Under the pieces are notes generated by a model. That model searched no databases. It saw nothing but the letters and a program-made list of their open reading frames with translations, and was not told the DNA's origin. A stretch of DNA of 64,000 bases from Dyadobacter fermentans DSM 18053 (GTDB lineage Bacteria > Bacteroidota > Bacteroidia > Cytophagales > Spirosomataceae): positions 6,860,501-6,924,500 of the forward strand of contig NC_013037.1 of NCBI RefSeq assembly GCF_000023125.1, in the 5' to 3' direction. A program made the translations under genes and the position numbers. Of the stretch, positions 37,099 through 46,700 are shown piece by piece. Every line of letters begins with the position of its first letter. Position 1 is the first letter of the stretch.

Positions 37099-37881
37099 TT
37101 GAGTAGGCTTTTTTACGCATTATCCATTCTAGTATTATCATTTACATTGCTTTCGTCGCAGCCTCGCCAGGCTGTGGAAGTGAAGTTGATGAGTTTCAAC
37201 ATCCGGCATGGGCTGAACAACCAGGAGGAGTCGAATCTCAGGGATATTTTGAGGATAATTAAGGAAAATGACCCCGATCTGGTGGCATTACAAGCGGTGG
37301 ACAGCCTCGTGGATAAGGGAAAAGTGCAGTTCCAATTGAGGCAGATCGCCGCGCAAACGGGCATGTATTATTCCTACGCCGTGGCCGATACCAATGATAA
37401 TGGAACGCAGGGACTGGGCATACTTTCGAACTGGCCGATGGAGAAAACACAGGTCATTCACCTGCCCAAAACGCCCGGTGCCGACCCGAAAGTGCTGCAA
37501 TGCGGATTGATCAAACTGTCGCGCTCGGTTACCTTCCGGTTTTGCAACTCCCGGCTCGAATATGCTTCGGTGATGGACCGCGCGTTGCAGGCCGCATATA
37601 TCAATCAAATGCTCGTGAATAGCGTCCAGCCTGTGCTTTTGGGCATGGATATGGGCGCCCGACCGAACGAACAGCCTTATTTTTCGTTCCGCAGAAACTG
37701 GCAGGACGCTGCGCGCGGGTCACAGATGCAGACCTGGAACGAAGGTTTACCGGGCGACCGGCTCGATTACATTTTTGCCTTGCTCAACAACAAGGTCCGC
37801 ATCAAAAACTACAAAGTGATCCGAAATTATCCGGACGTTTCTGATCACTATCCCATTCAGGCCACCATTGAATTTTGGTAG
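37099..37881 (+). CDS. EEP-fold (endonuclease/exonuclease/phosphatase) protein with degenerate active site
   Basis: 260 residues from a TTG at 37099. No ATG is available after the TAG at 37084. A hydrophobic signal-like segment (residues 4-19) precedes the EEP fold. MSFNIRHG (Asn34) and SDHYPIQ near the C-terminus are intact. The motif usually reading QE is QAVD (Ala66, codon GCG 37294-37296), the THL strand is NSRLEY, and GDFN is replaced by MDMG. Several catalytic and metal ligands are therefore missing in one continuous reading frame, so a nuclease or phosphatase activity is unlikely. It lies between the mutarotase gene and lutA, with only 3 bp to lutA. Confidence 0.8.
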   Translation: MSRLFYALSILVLSFTLLSSQPRQAVEVKLMSFNIRHGLNNQEESNLRDILRIIKENDPDLVALQAVDSLVDKGKVQFQLRQIAAQTGMYYSYAVADTNDNGTQGLGILSNWPMEKTQVIHLPKTPGADPKVLQCGLIKLSRSVTFRFCNSRLEYASVMDRALQAAYINQMLVNSVQPVLLGMDMGARPNEQPYFSFRRNWQDAARGSQMQTWNEGLPGDRLDYIFALLNNKVRIKNYKVIRNYPDVSDHYPIQATIEFW

Positions 37882-37884
37882 AAA

Positions 37885-38664
37885 ATGAGTTACTCAAATT
37901 GGAAGATCGGATTATTTATTCCGTGCTATGTAGATCAATTTTACCCGCAGGTAGGGATTGCAACACTGGAACTGCTTGAAAAACTGGGCTGTACGGTCAC
38001 ATTTCCGCTGAACCAGACGTGCTGCGGCCAGCCGATGGCCAACTCCGGATTCGAACACCTGTCGCGCTCGTGCGACAATCTCTTTTACGATCAGTTCAAA
38101 GATTGCGACTACGTGGTTTCGCCGTCGGGAAGTTGTGTGCTGCACATTAAAGACCATTTGAAGGCCGATAACAAGGCCGACGAATCGAAAGTGCTGAGAA
38201 AGAGGGTTTACGAACTGGTCGAATTTCTGACCGACGTTTTGAAAATAGATCGCATTGAAGCGGAATTTCCGCATCGCGTGGGCTTACATCAGGGTTGCCA
38301 CGGGCAGCGCGGGCTGCATTTGTCCCAAATGTCGGAGCTGAATGCGGCGCCGTACTCGAAGCCGGTATCGCTTTTGAAACAGGTAAAAGGCATCGAGCTG
38401 ATCGACCTCGACCGCACGGATGAATGCTGCGGGTTCGGCGGGACGTTTTGTGTGAGCGAGGAAGCCGTGTCCGTGAAAATGGGCAAGGACCGCGTCGCCG
38501 ATCACATTCGCCACAATGCGGAATATATTACCGGCTCCGATATGAGCTGCCTCATGCATTTGGGCGGCATTCTGAAGCGCGGTAATTCGAATGTGCAGGT
38601 GAAGCACATTGCGGAAATTTTGAATGCCAGTATCTCAAAAAGAAAACCAGAGCCCGCTTATTGA
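37885..38664 (+). CDS. lutA: lactate utilization protein LutA (LldE/YkgE type)
   Basis: 259 residues with two CCG domains that bind an iron-sulfur cofactor, seen as NQTCCGQPMANSGF (about 45-58) and DECCGFGGTFC (about 180-190). The opening IGLFIPCYVDQFYPQVG is the standard LutA N-terminus. With LutB and LutC it forms the L-lactate oxidising complex that makes pyruvate. It is coupled to the deoxysugar genes upstream (start 3 bp after the previous stop), which fits L-lactate as an end product there. LutB and LutC follow only after a 730-bp stretch that holds an antisense gene. Confidence 0.93.
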   Translation: MSYSNWKIGLFIPCYVDQFYPQVGIATLELLEKLGCTVTFPLNQTCCGQPMANSGFEHLSRSCDNLFYDQFKDCDYVVSPSGSCVLHIKDHLKADNKADESKVLRKRVYELVEFLTDVLKIDRIEAEFPHRVGLHQGCHGQRGLHLSQMSELNAAPYSKPVSLLKQVKGIELIDLDRTDECCGFGGTFCVSEEAVSVKMGKDRVADHIRHNAEYITGSDMSCLMHLGGILKRGNSNVQVKHIAEILNASISKRKPEPAY

Positions 38665-38756
38665 GCCCCGGTTTATACAAAGTTTGCTGAATGCTGTCAG
38701 GCGAAATGCTGCGTGGCATTCATTTCAAGAGGATGGAATCTGAGAAGCGCCCGTTG

Positions 38757-39152
38757 TTAGTTAATTGAAGAAACAACGCGGCTGGTTGTAGTCAAAATAT
38801 CAAACGATTGTGCAGTCTTCTCTTTACCATCCGTGATTTCGAACGTGTAAGTACCGTCCATCAAAGTTGATAAATCGAAGTATTTCAGGTAGTTGTTTTC
38901 AACTTTACGATTTTCTGAGAAAAGCACATTCTTTTCGTTATCCAGAATACGTACAACTACACTCTTTGAAATTGGATTATTATAAGAAACGCGGAATTGC
39001 AATGGTTTCACCTGCAGAACCGTCAGCTTGGTTGAAGCATTTTCAGTTTTATCTGCGGTAGCGATGTTGTCCTGGGCATTGGCTGCGAATGCCGATCCTG
39101 ATAGCAGCAAACCCGTCAGGGCTGCGATAATAAGAGTGTTTTTGGTTTTCAT
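38757..39152 (-). CDS. small secreted beta-domain protein, unknown function
   Basis: 131 residues. The signal peptide ends at about ANAQ (residue 27). The mature part has repeated beta-strand pattern (LQFRVSYNNPISKSVVVRILDNEKNVLFSENRKV, STLMDGTYTFEITDGKEK), resembling the carbohydrate-free Ig-like or C-terminal sorting-domain folds common in Bacteroidota. No catalytic motif is present. It is antisense between lutA and lutB. It has its own -7 element at 39236-39243 and a 15-bp palindrome in its 5' leader. Its codon use looks ordinary and slightly AT-richer. Confidence 0.75.
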   Translation of the reverse strand: MKTKNTLIIAALTGLLLSGSAFAANAQDNIATADKTENASTKLTVLQVKPLQFRVSYNNPISKSVVVRILDNEKNVLFSENRKVENNYLKYFDLSTLMDGTYTFEITDGKEKTAQSFDILTTTSRVVSSIN

Positions 39153-39186
39153 AGGAGTTAATATTTAATGTCTAAAAAAAGTTAAA

Positions 39187-39201
39187 CTGAACTTAGTTCA
39201 G
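39187..39201. promoter_or_regulatory. palindrome in the leader of the small secreted-protein gene
   Basis: CTGAAC-TTA-GTTCAG has two perfect 6-bp arms, 35-49 bp upstream of the start on the minus strand. A regulator binding site or leader hairpin is possible. Confidence 0.4.
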
Positions 39202-39235
39202 ACTCCGATGCCCCGATCGAAAAACTTTGTTGATT

Positions 39236-39243
39236 CAAAAGTA
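39236..39243 (-). promoter_or_regulatory. -7 promoter element TACTTTTG
   Basis: CAAAAGTA on the plus strand gives an exact TAnnTTTG on the minus strand, placing transcription near 39229 for the secreted-protein gene at 39152. No good -33 match at the usual distance. Confidence 0.5.
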
Positions 39244-39392
39244 TAAGATATTGCAATACAAGAAAATAGCATTTTTTCGATTTGTAAAAAGTTGTTTATT
39301 AAACAAACTGCAAACTTGAAATAGTGCAACGAATGTGAAAAGTACAAATCTTATTCTTCTTTAAGTACCATTATCTAATTGTTAAGGCAGCT

Positions 39393-40769
39393 ATGTCCAA
39401 AACAGTAATGGAGCACGCGGACGCTTCCGAGGTGTTCAACAGAGACGAACCTTACGTAAACTGGCATGACGAAACCCTGTGGTTCGTGCGCCAGAAACGC
39501 GATAAATCATCGAAACAACTCCCCGAATGGGAACAGCTGCGCGACGCCGCGTCGGGTATCAAGCATTATGTACTCTCGCACCTCGACGAGCTGCTGATAT
39601 CTTTTGAACAAAAAGCAAAGGAAAACGGTGTGCAGGTGCATTGGGCAGCCAATGCGGCCGAACATAATGAGATTGTGCTCGGGCTTTTGAAGAAGCACAA
39701 GATCGACAAGATGGTGAAAAGCAAGTCGATGCTCACCGAGGAATGTCATATGAACGAATTCCTGCAAAAGAACGGCATTGAAGTGATCGACACCGACCTG
39801 GGCGAGCGCATCGTGCAGCTCCGCAACGAGCCGCCGAGCCACATCGTGCTACCCGCTATCCACCTGAAAAAGAAGGATATCGGCGATCTTTTCCATGAGC
39901 ACCTCGGCACCGACGCCGGCGCTACCGACCCGCAATACCTCACCGAAGCCGCCCGCCAGCATTTACGCGACAAGTTTCTGACACGCCGCGCGGCTTTAAC
40001 AGGCGTGAACTTCGCCGTAGCCGAAACCGGCGGTTTTGTTGTGTCAACCAACGAAGGTAATGCCGATATGGGTGCGCATTTGGCCGACATTCACATTGCC
40101 TGCATGGGTTTTGAGAAGATAATTCCAAAGCAGGAACATCTGGGCGTTTTCCTCCGCCTGCTCGCCCGAAGCGCCACTGGTCAGCCGATTACTACTTACA
40201 GCAGCCATTTCAAGAAGCCGCGCGAAGGGCAGGAAATGCACATTGTGATCGTGGATAATGGGCGCAGTACGCAGCTGGGCCGGAAGGATTTCAGGAACTC
40301 ATTGAAATGCATTCGCTGCGGAGCTTGTATGAACACTTGTCCGGTTTACAGAAGAAGCGGCGGGCATAGCTACCATAATGCCGTCGCCGGACCGATCGGC
40401 TCCATTCTCGCGCCGAACCTGGATATGACCAAAAATGCCGATTTGCCGTTTGCAAGCACATTGTGCGGCAGTTGCTCCAACGTGTGCCCTGTGAAAATCG
40501 ACATTCACGACCAGCTTTATAAATGGAGACAAGTGCTGGCAAAAGAAGGCCATGTGCCGAAAAGCAAGGAAATAGGTATCCGCGCCATGTCGACCATGCT
40601 GGCCGCGCCGAGGTTTTACCAATGGTCGGGCAGGATGGGGCGGACGGTAATGCGCGCCATGCCGTTTATGGTCAATAATGCATTGAACCCCTGGTACAAA
40701 CAACGCGATATGCCGGAGCCGCCGAAGGAAAGTTTCCGCGATTGGTACGTCCGTAACAGAAAGAACTGA
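39393..40769 (+). CDS. lutB: lactate utilization iron-sulfur protein LutB (LldF type)
   Basis: 458 residues. An N-terminal LUD-like region contains AETGGFVVSTNEGNADMGAH. Two ferredoxin-type cluster motifs follow, CIRCGACMNTCPVYR (about 310) and LCGSCSNVCPVKID (about 356). This is the standard LutB/LldF architecture. With LutA and LutC it oxidises L-lactate. The start ATG is the only good one near the family N-terminus. LutC begins 2 bp after its stop. Confidence 0.95.
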   Translation: MSKTVMEHADASEVFNRDEPYVNWHDETLWFVRQKRDKSSKQLPEWEQLRDAASGIKHYVLSHLDELLISFEQKAKENGVQVHWAANAAEHNEIVLGLLKKHKIDKMVKSKSMLTEECHMNEFLQKNGIEVIDTDLGERIVQLRNEPPSHIVLPAIHLKKKDIGDLFHEHLGTDAGATDPQYLTEAARQHLRDKFLTRRAALTGVNFAVAETGGFVVSTNEGNADMGAHLADIHIACMGFEKIIPKQEHLGVFLRLLARSATGQPITTYSSHFKKPREGQEMHIVIVDNGRSTQLGRKDFRNSLKCIRCGACMNTCPVYRRSGGHSYHNAVAGPIGSILAPNLDMTKNADLPFASTLCGSCSNVCPVKIDIHDQLYKWRQVLAKEGHVPKSKEIGIRAMSTMLAAPRFYQWSGRMGRTVMRAMPFMVNNALNPWYKQRDMPEPPKESFRDWYVRNRKN

Positions 40770-40771
40770 CA

Positions 40772-41359
40772 ATGAGCTCACGAGATAAAATTTTAGGCCA
40801 AATCAGACAGAATAAGCCGGAGGAAGTAGCATTGCCCGCGGTAACGACTTTCGCCAGCGACTTTGAGAATACCGAAGACAAATTTCGCGAAATGCTGTCG
40901 GCGATTTACACGGAAGTAATCGTGGTGAAAAACCTCGAAGAGCTTGCGGCGAAGGCGGAAGAACTCTACACAGGAATCGCGAACCGCGCTACTACCATCC
41001 CTGCATTGAGTGGCTGGGCGGATTTCAGCCTGAACGTCTCCGACCCACATGAGCTGGAAACGGTGGAAATAGCCATCGTGCAGGCGGAATTCGGGGTGGC
41101 GGAGAATGGGGCGGTCTGGGTTTCGGACCAATACCTGCCGCATCGCGTGCTGCCGTTTATTACCCAAAACCTCGCGTTCGTGATCCCGCGTAACGCGCTC
41201 GTGAACAATATGCATGAGGCATATATGCGCTTGCAGGACACGCTCGGCTGGGGATGTTTCATTGCAGGTCCGTCCAAAACTGCGGATATTGAGCAATCGC
41301 TCGTCATCGGCGCGCACGGTGCACGCAGCATGGTAATCTTCCTGCTCGAAAATGAGTAA
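40772..41359 (+). CDS. lutC: lactate utilization protein LutC (LldG type)
   Basis: 195 residues, one LUD domain. MSSRDKILGQIRQNKP is a typical LutC start. VQAEFGVAENGAVWVSDQYLPHRVLPFITQNLAFVIP holds the conserved acidic and Gly positions, and the C-terminus IEQSLVIGAHGARSMVIFLLE matches the GPSKTADIE...GAHGP-type motif. It should be part of the LutABC complex. The GNAT gene starts 6 bp downstream. Confidence 0.93.
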   Translation: MSSRDKILGQIRQNKPEEVALPAVTTFASDFENTEDKFREMLSAIYTEVIVVKNLEELAAKAEELYTGIANRATTIPALSGWADFSLNVSDPHELETVEIAIVQAEFGVAENGAVWVSDQYLPHRVLPFITQNLAFVIPRNALVNNMHEAYMRLQDTLGWGCFIAGPSKTADIEQSLVIGAHGARSMVIFLLENE

Positions 41360-41365
41360 TATGCA

Positions 41366-41881
41366 ATGAATGAACAAGTTACGCTAAGGCCATTTACGAG
41401 GAATATCGCCCAAAGGCTGGCGGAACTAGCCAATAATCAAAATGTGGTGGCCCAGGTGAGGGATAATTTTCCTTCGCCCTACACCATTTCCGACGCACAT
41501 TACTGGATTGATTTCTGCAACAGCCGGCACAGCGGCGAAAGTTTTCACCAGGCCATTTACCATCACGAAGATTTTGTAGGGGGCATCGGCGTGCTCCGGC
41601 AGGAAGATATTCACCGCAACAATGCCGAAATAGGCTACTGGCTGGGCGAACCCTACTGGGGCCTCAAAATTGCCACCGCCGCCGTGGTGCAAATGACCGA
41701 CTGGATTTTCACTCATACCACCATTACCAGGCTCTACGCGGGCGTTTTTGAGACCAACCCGGCCTCGATGCGCGTGTTGGTAAAAGCTGGTTACAAGCTC
41801 GAAGCCATTCACCGAAAGGCCATTATCAAAAACGACCTGGTGCTCGACGAACATTTGTTTGTGAAGCTGGCCGGGGAATGA
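41366..41881 (+). CDS. GNAT-family N-acetyltransferase (RimJ/RimL-like)
   Basis: 171 residues. The acetyl-CoA binding region reads GYWLGEPYWGLKIATAAVVQMTDWIF, and the conserved GVFETNPASMRVLVKAGYKLEAIHRKAI is typical of RimJ/RimL enzymes acting on protein or amino-acid amines. The gene follows lutC by 6 bp and may be cotranscribed. The acceptor is unknown, and the connection to lactate use is probably incidental. Confidence 0.9.
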   Translation: MNEQVTLRPFTRNIAQRLAELANNQNVVAQVRDNFPSPYTISDAHYWIDFCNSRHSGESFHQAIYHHEDFVGGIGVLRQEDIHRNNAEIGYWLGEPYWGLKIATAAVVQMTDWIFTHTTITRLYAGVFETNPASMRVLVKAGYKLEAIHRKAIIKNDLVLDEHLFVKLAGE

Positions 41882-41927
41882 GCTTTAAAAATGTATTTTT
41901 ACGATCTGTAAAATTACACTTTCCGAT

Positions 41928-42638
41928 ATGCCCAAGATTATCGTTGCGATCGACGGTTATTCGAGTTGTGGGAAATCCACGACCGCAAAACTGGTTGCCA
42001 AGCAATTGAATTACCCTTACATCGACACCGGTGCGATGTACAGGGCTGTTACCCTGTATTTTATCCAAAATCATATAAGTCTTACCAATCCCAGGGAAAT
42101 CGAGCAGGCATTGTCCAAAGTGCAGATTTCCTTCCGCCGCCACCCCGAACTGGGCCGCAACGACACCTATCTGAACGGCTTGAATGTCGAAGACGAGATC
42201 CGCAAAATGTACGTTTCGGAGCGGGTGAGCGAGGTGAGCGCCATTGCCGAAGTACGGCATGCATTGGTGGCGCAGCAGCAGCGCATGGGCAAAACCAAAG
42301 GGATTGTCATGGACGGCCGCGACATCGGCACCGTCGTATTTCCGCAGGCCGAGCTGAAAATCTTCATGACCGCCGACCCGCTGATCCGCGCGCAGCGCCG
42401 CCAGCTCGAATTGATGGAAAAGGGCGATATCGTGGATCTGGGCGTAGTTCTCGAGAACCTTAGAACCCGCGACCATATCGATACCAACCGCGCCGAAAGC
42501 CCGCTCCGGCAGGCCGAAGATGCCATTTACATCGATAATTCGTTCATGACCCTGGATGAGCAGGTGGAACTGGTGGTGCGCCTGGCCGACGAGCAAATCG
42601 GGCTCTCACTCAGACGTCGCGCCGCCGATAAAGCCTGA
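41928..42638 (+). CDS. cmk: cytidylate kinase
   Basis: 236 residues. It phosphorylates CMP and dCMP. The P-loop is GYSSCGKST (about 9-17), followed by DTGAMYRAV, the NMP-binding segment and GRDIGTVVFPQAELKIFMTADP, and a LID region with RAQRR. The CMP-specific arrangement of the family is clear. The next gene starts 1 bp after its stop. Confidence 0.96.
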   Translation: MPKIIVAIDGYSSCGKSTTAKLVAKQLNYPYIDTGAMYRAVTLYFIQNHISLTNPREIEQALSKVQISFRRHPELGRNDTYLNGLNVEDEIRKMYVSERVSEVSAIAEVRHALVAQQQRMGKTKGIVMDGRDIGTVVFPQAELKIFMTADPLIRAQRRQLELMEKGDIVDLGVVLENLRTRDHIDTNRAESPLRQAEDAIYIDNSFMTLDEQVELVVRLADEQIGLSLRRRAADKA

Positions 42639-42639
42639 T

Positions 42640-43710
42640 ATGCAGCAGTTTGACTACGAATTTCTCATCATAGGGCAGGGGATAGGCGGCACCTCCGTCG
42701 CCTGGCATTTGCACGATTCGGGCAAAAGTTTCCAGATTGCCGGCGATTCCTCCATGCCTTCTTCTTCGCGTGTCGCGGCGGGTATTTTTAACCCGCTGAC
42801 GGGCAAAAAACTGGTAAAAACCTGGCTGGCGGATGATCTGTTTCCTTACGCCCGCACATTTTACGGAGGTTTGGAGCAAAGGTTGGGATGTAAGCTAATG
42901 CACCTGACGCCCATTTACCGTCCCTTCCGGTCCATCGAAGAACAAAACACCTATCTCGCGCAAACGGCTGATCCCGGCATTAGCCCTTACGTAGCATCCT
43001 CACCCGACCGTGCGAGCGAAATGCCGTATGTGCATGCTGATTTCGGCGGTTTGGAAGTGGTGCAAGCGGGCTGGATCGATCTGCCGGCATTGCTCGACGC
43101 CAGCCGCGCATATTTTCAGGAACGGAATTTATATGTAGAAGCGACCTTCGATCCAGCTGACCTTTCGCGGGCAGACGAAGGCATTGAATGGCGGGGCAAA
43201 CGGTTCAAAACCGTCATCTTTTCCCAGGGTTTTTTTGCGTTACAAAACGACTGGTTCAACTGGCTGCCGTTTACGCCGGTAAAAGGACAAATCCTGGAAA
43301 TCACGACCGACGTTTCACTGAAACCGTACATCATCAACCAGGGGATTTTTGCATTGCCGGTGTCGAAGAATAGGATGAAAGTGGGAGCAACCTACTCCTG
43401 GAACCCGCTCGATTGGGAGGCAACGGAGGAGGCCACGGAAGAGCTTGAATTGAAATTACGCGGATTGCTGAACGCAGATTACACGCTGACAGCCGCTCAT
43501 GCGGGCATCCGTCCATCTGTACGCGACCGGCGGCCGTTGATCGGTATCCACCCGGAATTCGCTAATGTGTGTATTTTCAATGGGTTAGGTACGAAGGGTG
43601 TTACGCTCGCACCGTTTCTGGCAAAAGAGTTTTGTAACCACCTGATTTACGGGAAAGAATTGAACCCGCTAGTGAATATAAAAAGGTATTTTTCGTTATA
43701 TTTCCGTTGA
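42640..43710 (+). CDS. FAD-dependent oxidoreductase, DAO family
   Basis: 356 residues from the ATG at 42640, which immediately precedes the FAD loop IIGQGIGGTSVAWHL (about 8-22). The upstream open frame overlaps cmk and is not used. The DAO fold continues with SRVAAGIFNPLTGKKLV, and the C-terminal GIRPSVRDRRPLIGIHPE and FNGLGTKGVTLAP cover the second FAD-contact region. These match the glycine- or D-amino-acid-oxidase-like branch. The substrate is unknown. Its 1-bp gap to cmk suggests coupling. Confidence 0.9.
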   Translation: MQQFDYEFLIIGQGIGGTSVAWHLHDSGKSFQIAGDSSMPSSSRVAAGIFNPLTGKKLVKTWLADDLFPYARTFYGGLEQRLGCKLMHLTPIYRPFRSIEEQNTYLAQTADPGISPYVASSPDRASEMPYVHADFGGLEVVQAGWIDLPALLDASRAYFQERNLYVEATFDPADLSRADEGIEWRGKRFKTVIFSQGFFALQNDWFNWLPFTPVKGQILEITTDVSLKPYIINQGIFALPVSKNRMKVGATYSWNPLDWEATEEATEELELKLRGLLNADYTLTAAHAGIRPSVRDRRPLIGIHPEFANVCIFNGLGTKGVTLAPFLAKEFCNHLIYGKELNPLVNIKRYFSLYFR

Positions 43711-43726
43711 AGTCAGCCTTAGCACT

Positions 43727-46700
43727 ATGAGCAGAAGATATATTTACACATTAACCTTTTCGATCGGTCTTTTAACGGTTTTAGGATTATTTTCAGAATC
43801 AATAGCACAGCGCTATCCTTCACAGGAGACTTTTGGAAAGAACCGGGTCCAGTATAAGAAGTTCAACTGGAAGATCTTCCGGACCACGAACTTTGAGATC
43901 TACCATCATCAGGGCGGCACTTCACTCGCCAGGCTGACGGCCCAGTATGCGGAAAGCGAATTTGATAAAATCACGGACGTACTCGGCTGGACGCCTTATA
44001 ACCGGGTAAAGATATTCCTCTACAACTCGCCCGCGGAGCTCGAACAGAGCAATATGGGCCTTTCGGTGCTGGATAACCTTTCGGACCAGAAACTCAATCT
44101 TGCACAATCACGCGTGGAAGTGGCCTATACAGGCGATCAAATCGGTTTTCGCAAGAAACTTGTGCGGGATATCAGCCTCCTTTTCGTGTATGACATGCTG
44201 TATGGCGGTAACATGAAAGAGGCATTACAAAGCTCGCTGCTGCTCACATTGCCAGAGTGGTTTATGACCGGAACGGCCGCTTACATTGCCGAAGGCTGGT
44301 CGCCGGAGCTGAACGATTACATGCGGGATTTCTTCAAAAACCGCAATGTGCGCAAGCCCACCCTGATGCAGGGCGACGACGCGACGCTCATCGGGCATTC
44401 GATCTGGAATTACATAGCGGAACGTTACGGAAAGGACAAAATCTCCGACATTTTGAACCTTACCCGCATTATCCGCACCGAGCAAACGAGTATCACGTCC
44501 ACGCTCGGCGTGCAATCCTACAACCGCTTCCTGCGCGACTGGCGGGCCTATTATTTGAACCAGACCAAAAACGCAGAGCAGTTTTATACTGATCCCAATC
44601 CGACCTGGAAATACAAGCTGAACGAATTCAATGTAACCGACGCGAGCGCGGTGATCAAGGTGTCGCCGGACAAGAAATTTACGGCGGTGAGCGAAATCAA
44701 AAACGGTCGCTATCGCGTGTATCTGTTTGACAGCGAGTCGGGTTCGAAGAAAGTGGTGCGCCAAGGTAAGCTCGACATCATCGGCGGCCGCATGAAAACC
44801 CAGCCGCCGCTGCTGGGATGGTCCAAGAACAATGTACTGACCATTTTGGCCAACGAAAACGACAAGAAGAATCTCTACATGTACGAAAACGTCGGTACCA
44901 AAAAGATCAGGATCAAGACGAAGCGCAACATCCGCGGACTTGACCAGATCGTTGATATGGACGTCTCGCACGACGGCAGCATGCTCGCCGTAAGCGCCGA
45001 CAAAGCGGGCCAGAACGACCTCTTCCTGATCAGCGTAGCCCGCGCCTCCACCTTGCCGCTAACCAACGACCTTTATGATGATCTTTCTCCAAGATTTATT
45101 CAGGGATCATCACGCCGCGTAGTGTTCTCTTCCAACCGTCCGGTTGATTCGCTAGGCACAGGGGATAAGGGTAATTTCAAATCCATTGCACCTTCCTACA
45201 CGATCTTCGAGCATGACGGTGCACCGAGGACCGGCACCATTGTGAAATTGGTCGAAACCGAGGGCAAGACGAAAGTGACGCCTGTTTATGCTGATGATAA
45301 TGATGTGGTTTACCTTTCCAATGGTAAAGGCGTTAACAACCTTTACAAATACAACCGTGCTTCGCAAACCAGCTCGCAGCTTACCAATTACATTCAGAAC
45401 ATTCGCAATGCGGATGTGAACCTGAAAGCTGCGGGTGGCGCGCTGGCTTACACTTATCTGAACGACGGCTATTACACTGCCGCCTACAAAAACAGCTTCG
45501 ACCTGAACACCACGGTGAACCCGCCGGCCCTGAATGTTGCCAGTGCGGGCAATGCAGGAGCTGCCAACGCCGCAGCCCCGGCTGTGAATGCAGATTCCGC
45601 TGCGAAAGCTGCCCAGGCCGGACAAGCGCCGAAGCTCGCGTTGAAAGATGGCGAAGTGGACACGGATAATTATGAGTTTGACGAGGATGTACTGAAATCC
45701 TTCGAATCGAGAAGGAACCGCGGCACTTTCCCGACTACACCCGGCGTAGCATCCCGCACAAGGGCTGTCCGCGAGAACATCGCGATCAAAGGGCCGTATA
45801 ATTACAAAGGACTGTTTATCACCAACGACGCGGCGTCCGACTGGCGCATTGACCCGATCCGCGGTTTCGGCTACGCGCAGTCCATTTCGATGAACGATTT
45901 GCTCGAAAACCACGTCATAAAGGCCGGTATTTTCATTTCGTCCAATTTCAGGAACAGCGATTTGTTTGCTGAATACAACAATAACACCTATCGCGTCGAT
46001 TTCGGCCTGCGTGTGGATAGAAGAACACTTTACAACGATTCGGAAGGTTTGATCCAGAAATACCGGTTCAACCAGCTGATGTTCACGGCGTCATACCCAT
46101 TCTCAACGACTAGCCGCCTTTCGGTGTCGCCGATGTTCACATCCACGAGAATGATCGACGTGCTGCTGCCTAACCCGGATCTGGCTTCGAATTACGGCGG
46201 CGTGCGCAGTGAATTTGTTTTCGACAATACGCGGGTTAATGGGATGAATATGATGGAAGGTACGCGTTTCAAGATCCGCTACGACCTTTATCAGGGTTTG
46301 AGCAATGGAAACGAAAGCTTCAACCGCGCCAGCCTCGATTTCCGTCATTATCAAAAAATCCACCGCGACCTGATCCTGGCAGTGCGCGCGGCGGCCAGCC
46401 ATTCGGGCGGGCGGGCGCCGAAGCAGAACATCCTCGGCGGTATGGAAAACTGGATCGGTAACCGGAAAGAAAACCGCACCGGAGACAACCCGCTCAATTT
46501 CCAGCGTGATAACCGCGACATCTTCTTCGCCGATTTCGCGACTAACCTGCGCGGTTTCAGGCTCAACAGGCTGTCGGGTACGAGCTACATGTTGCTGAAT
46601 GCGGAATTGAGAATACCCCTCGTGAAATACCTGTACCGCGGAGCGATCACTTCGAGCTTCCTGCGTAACTTCCAGATCGTCGGCTTCGGGGATATCGGAA

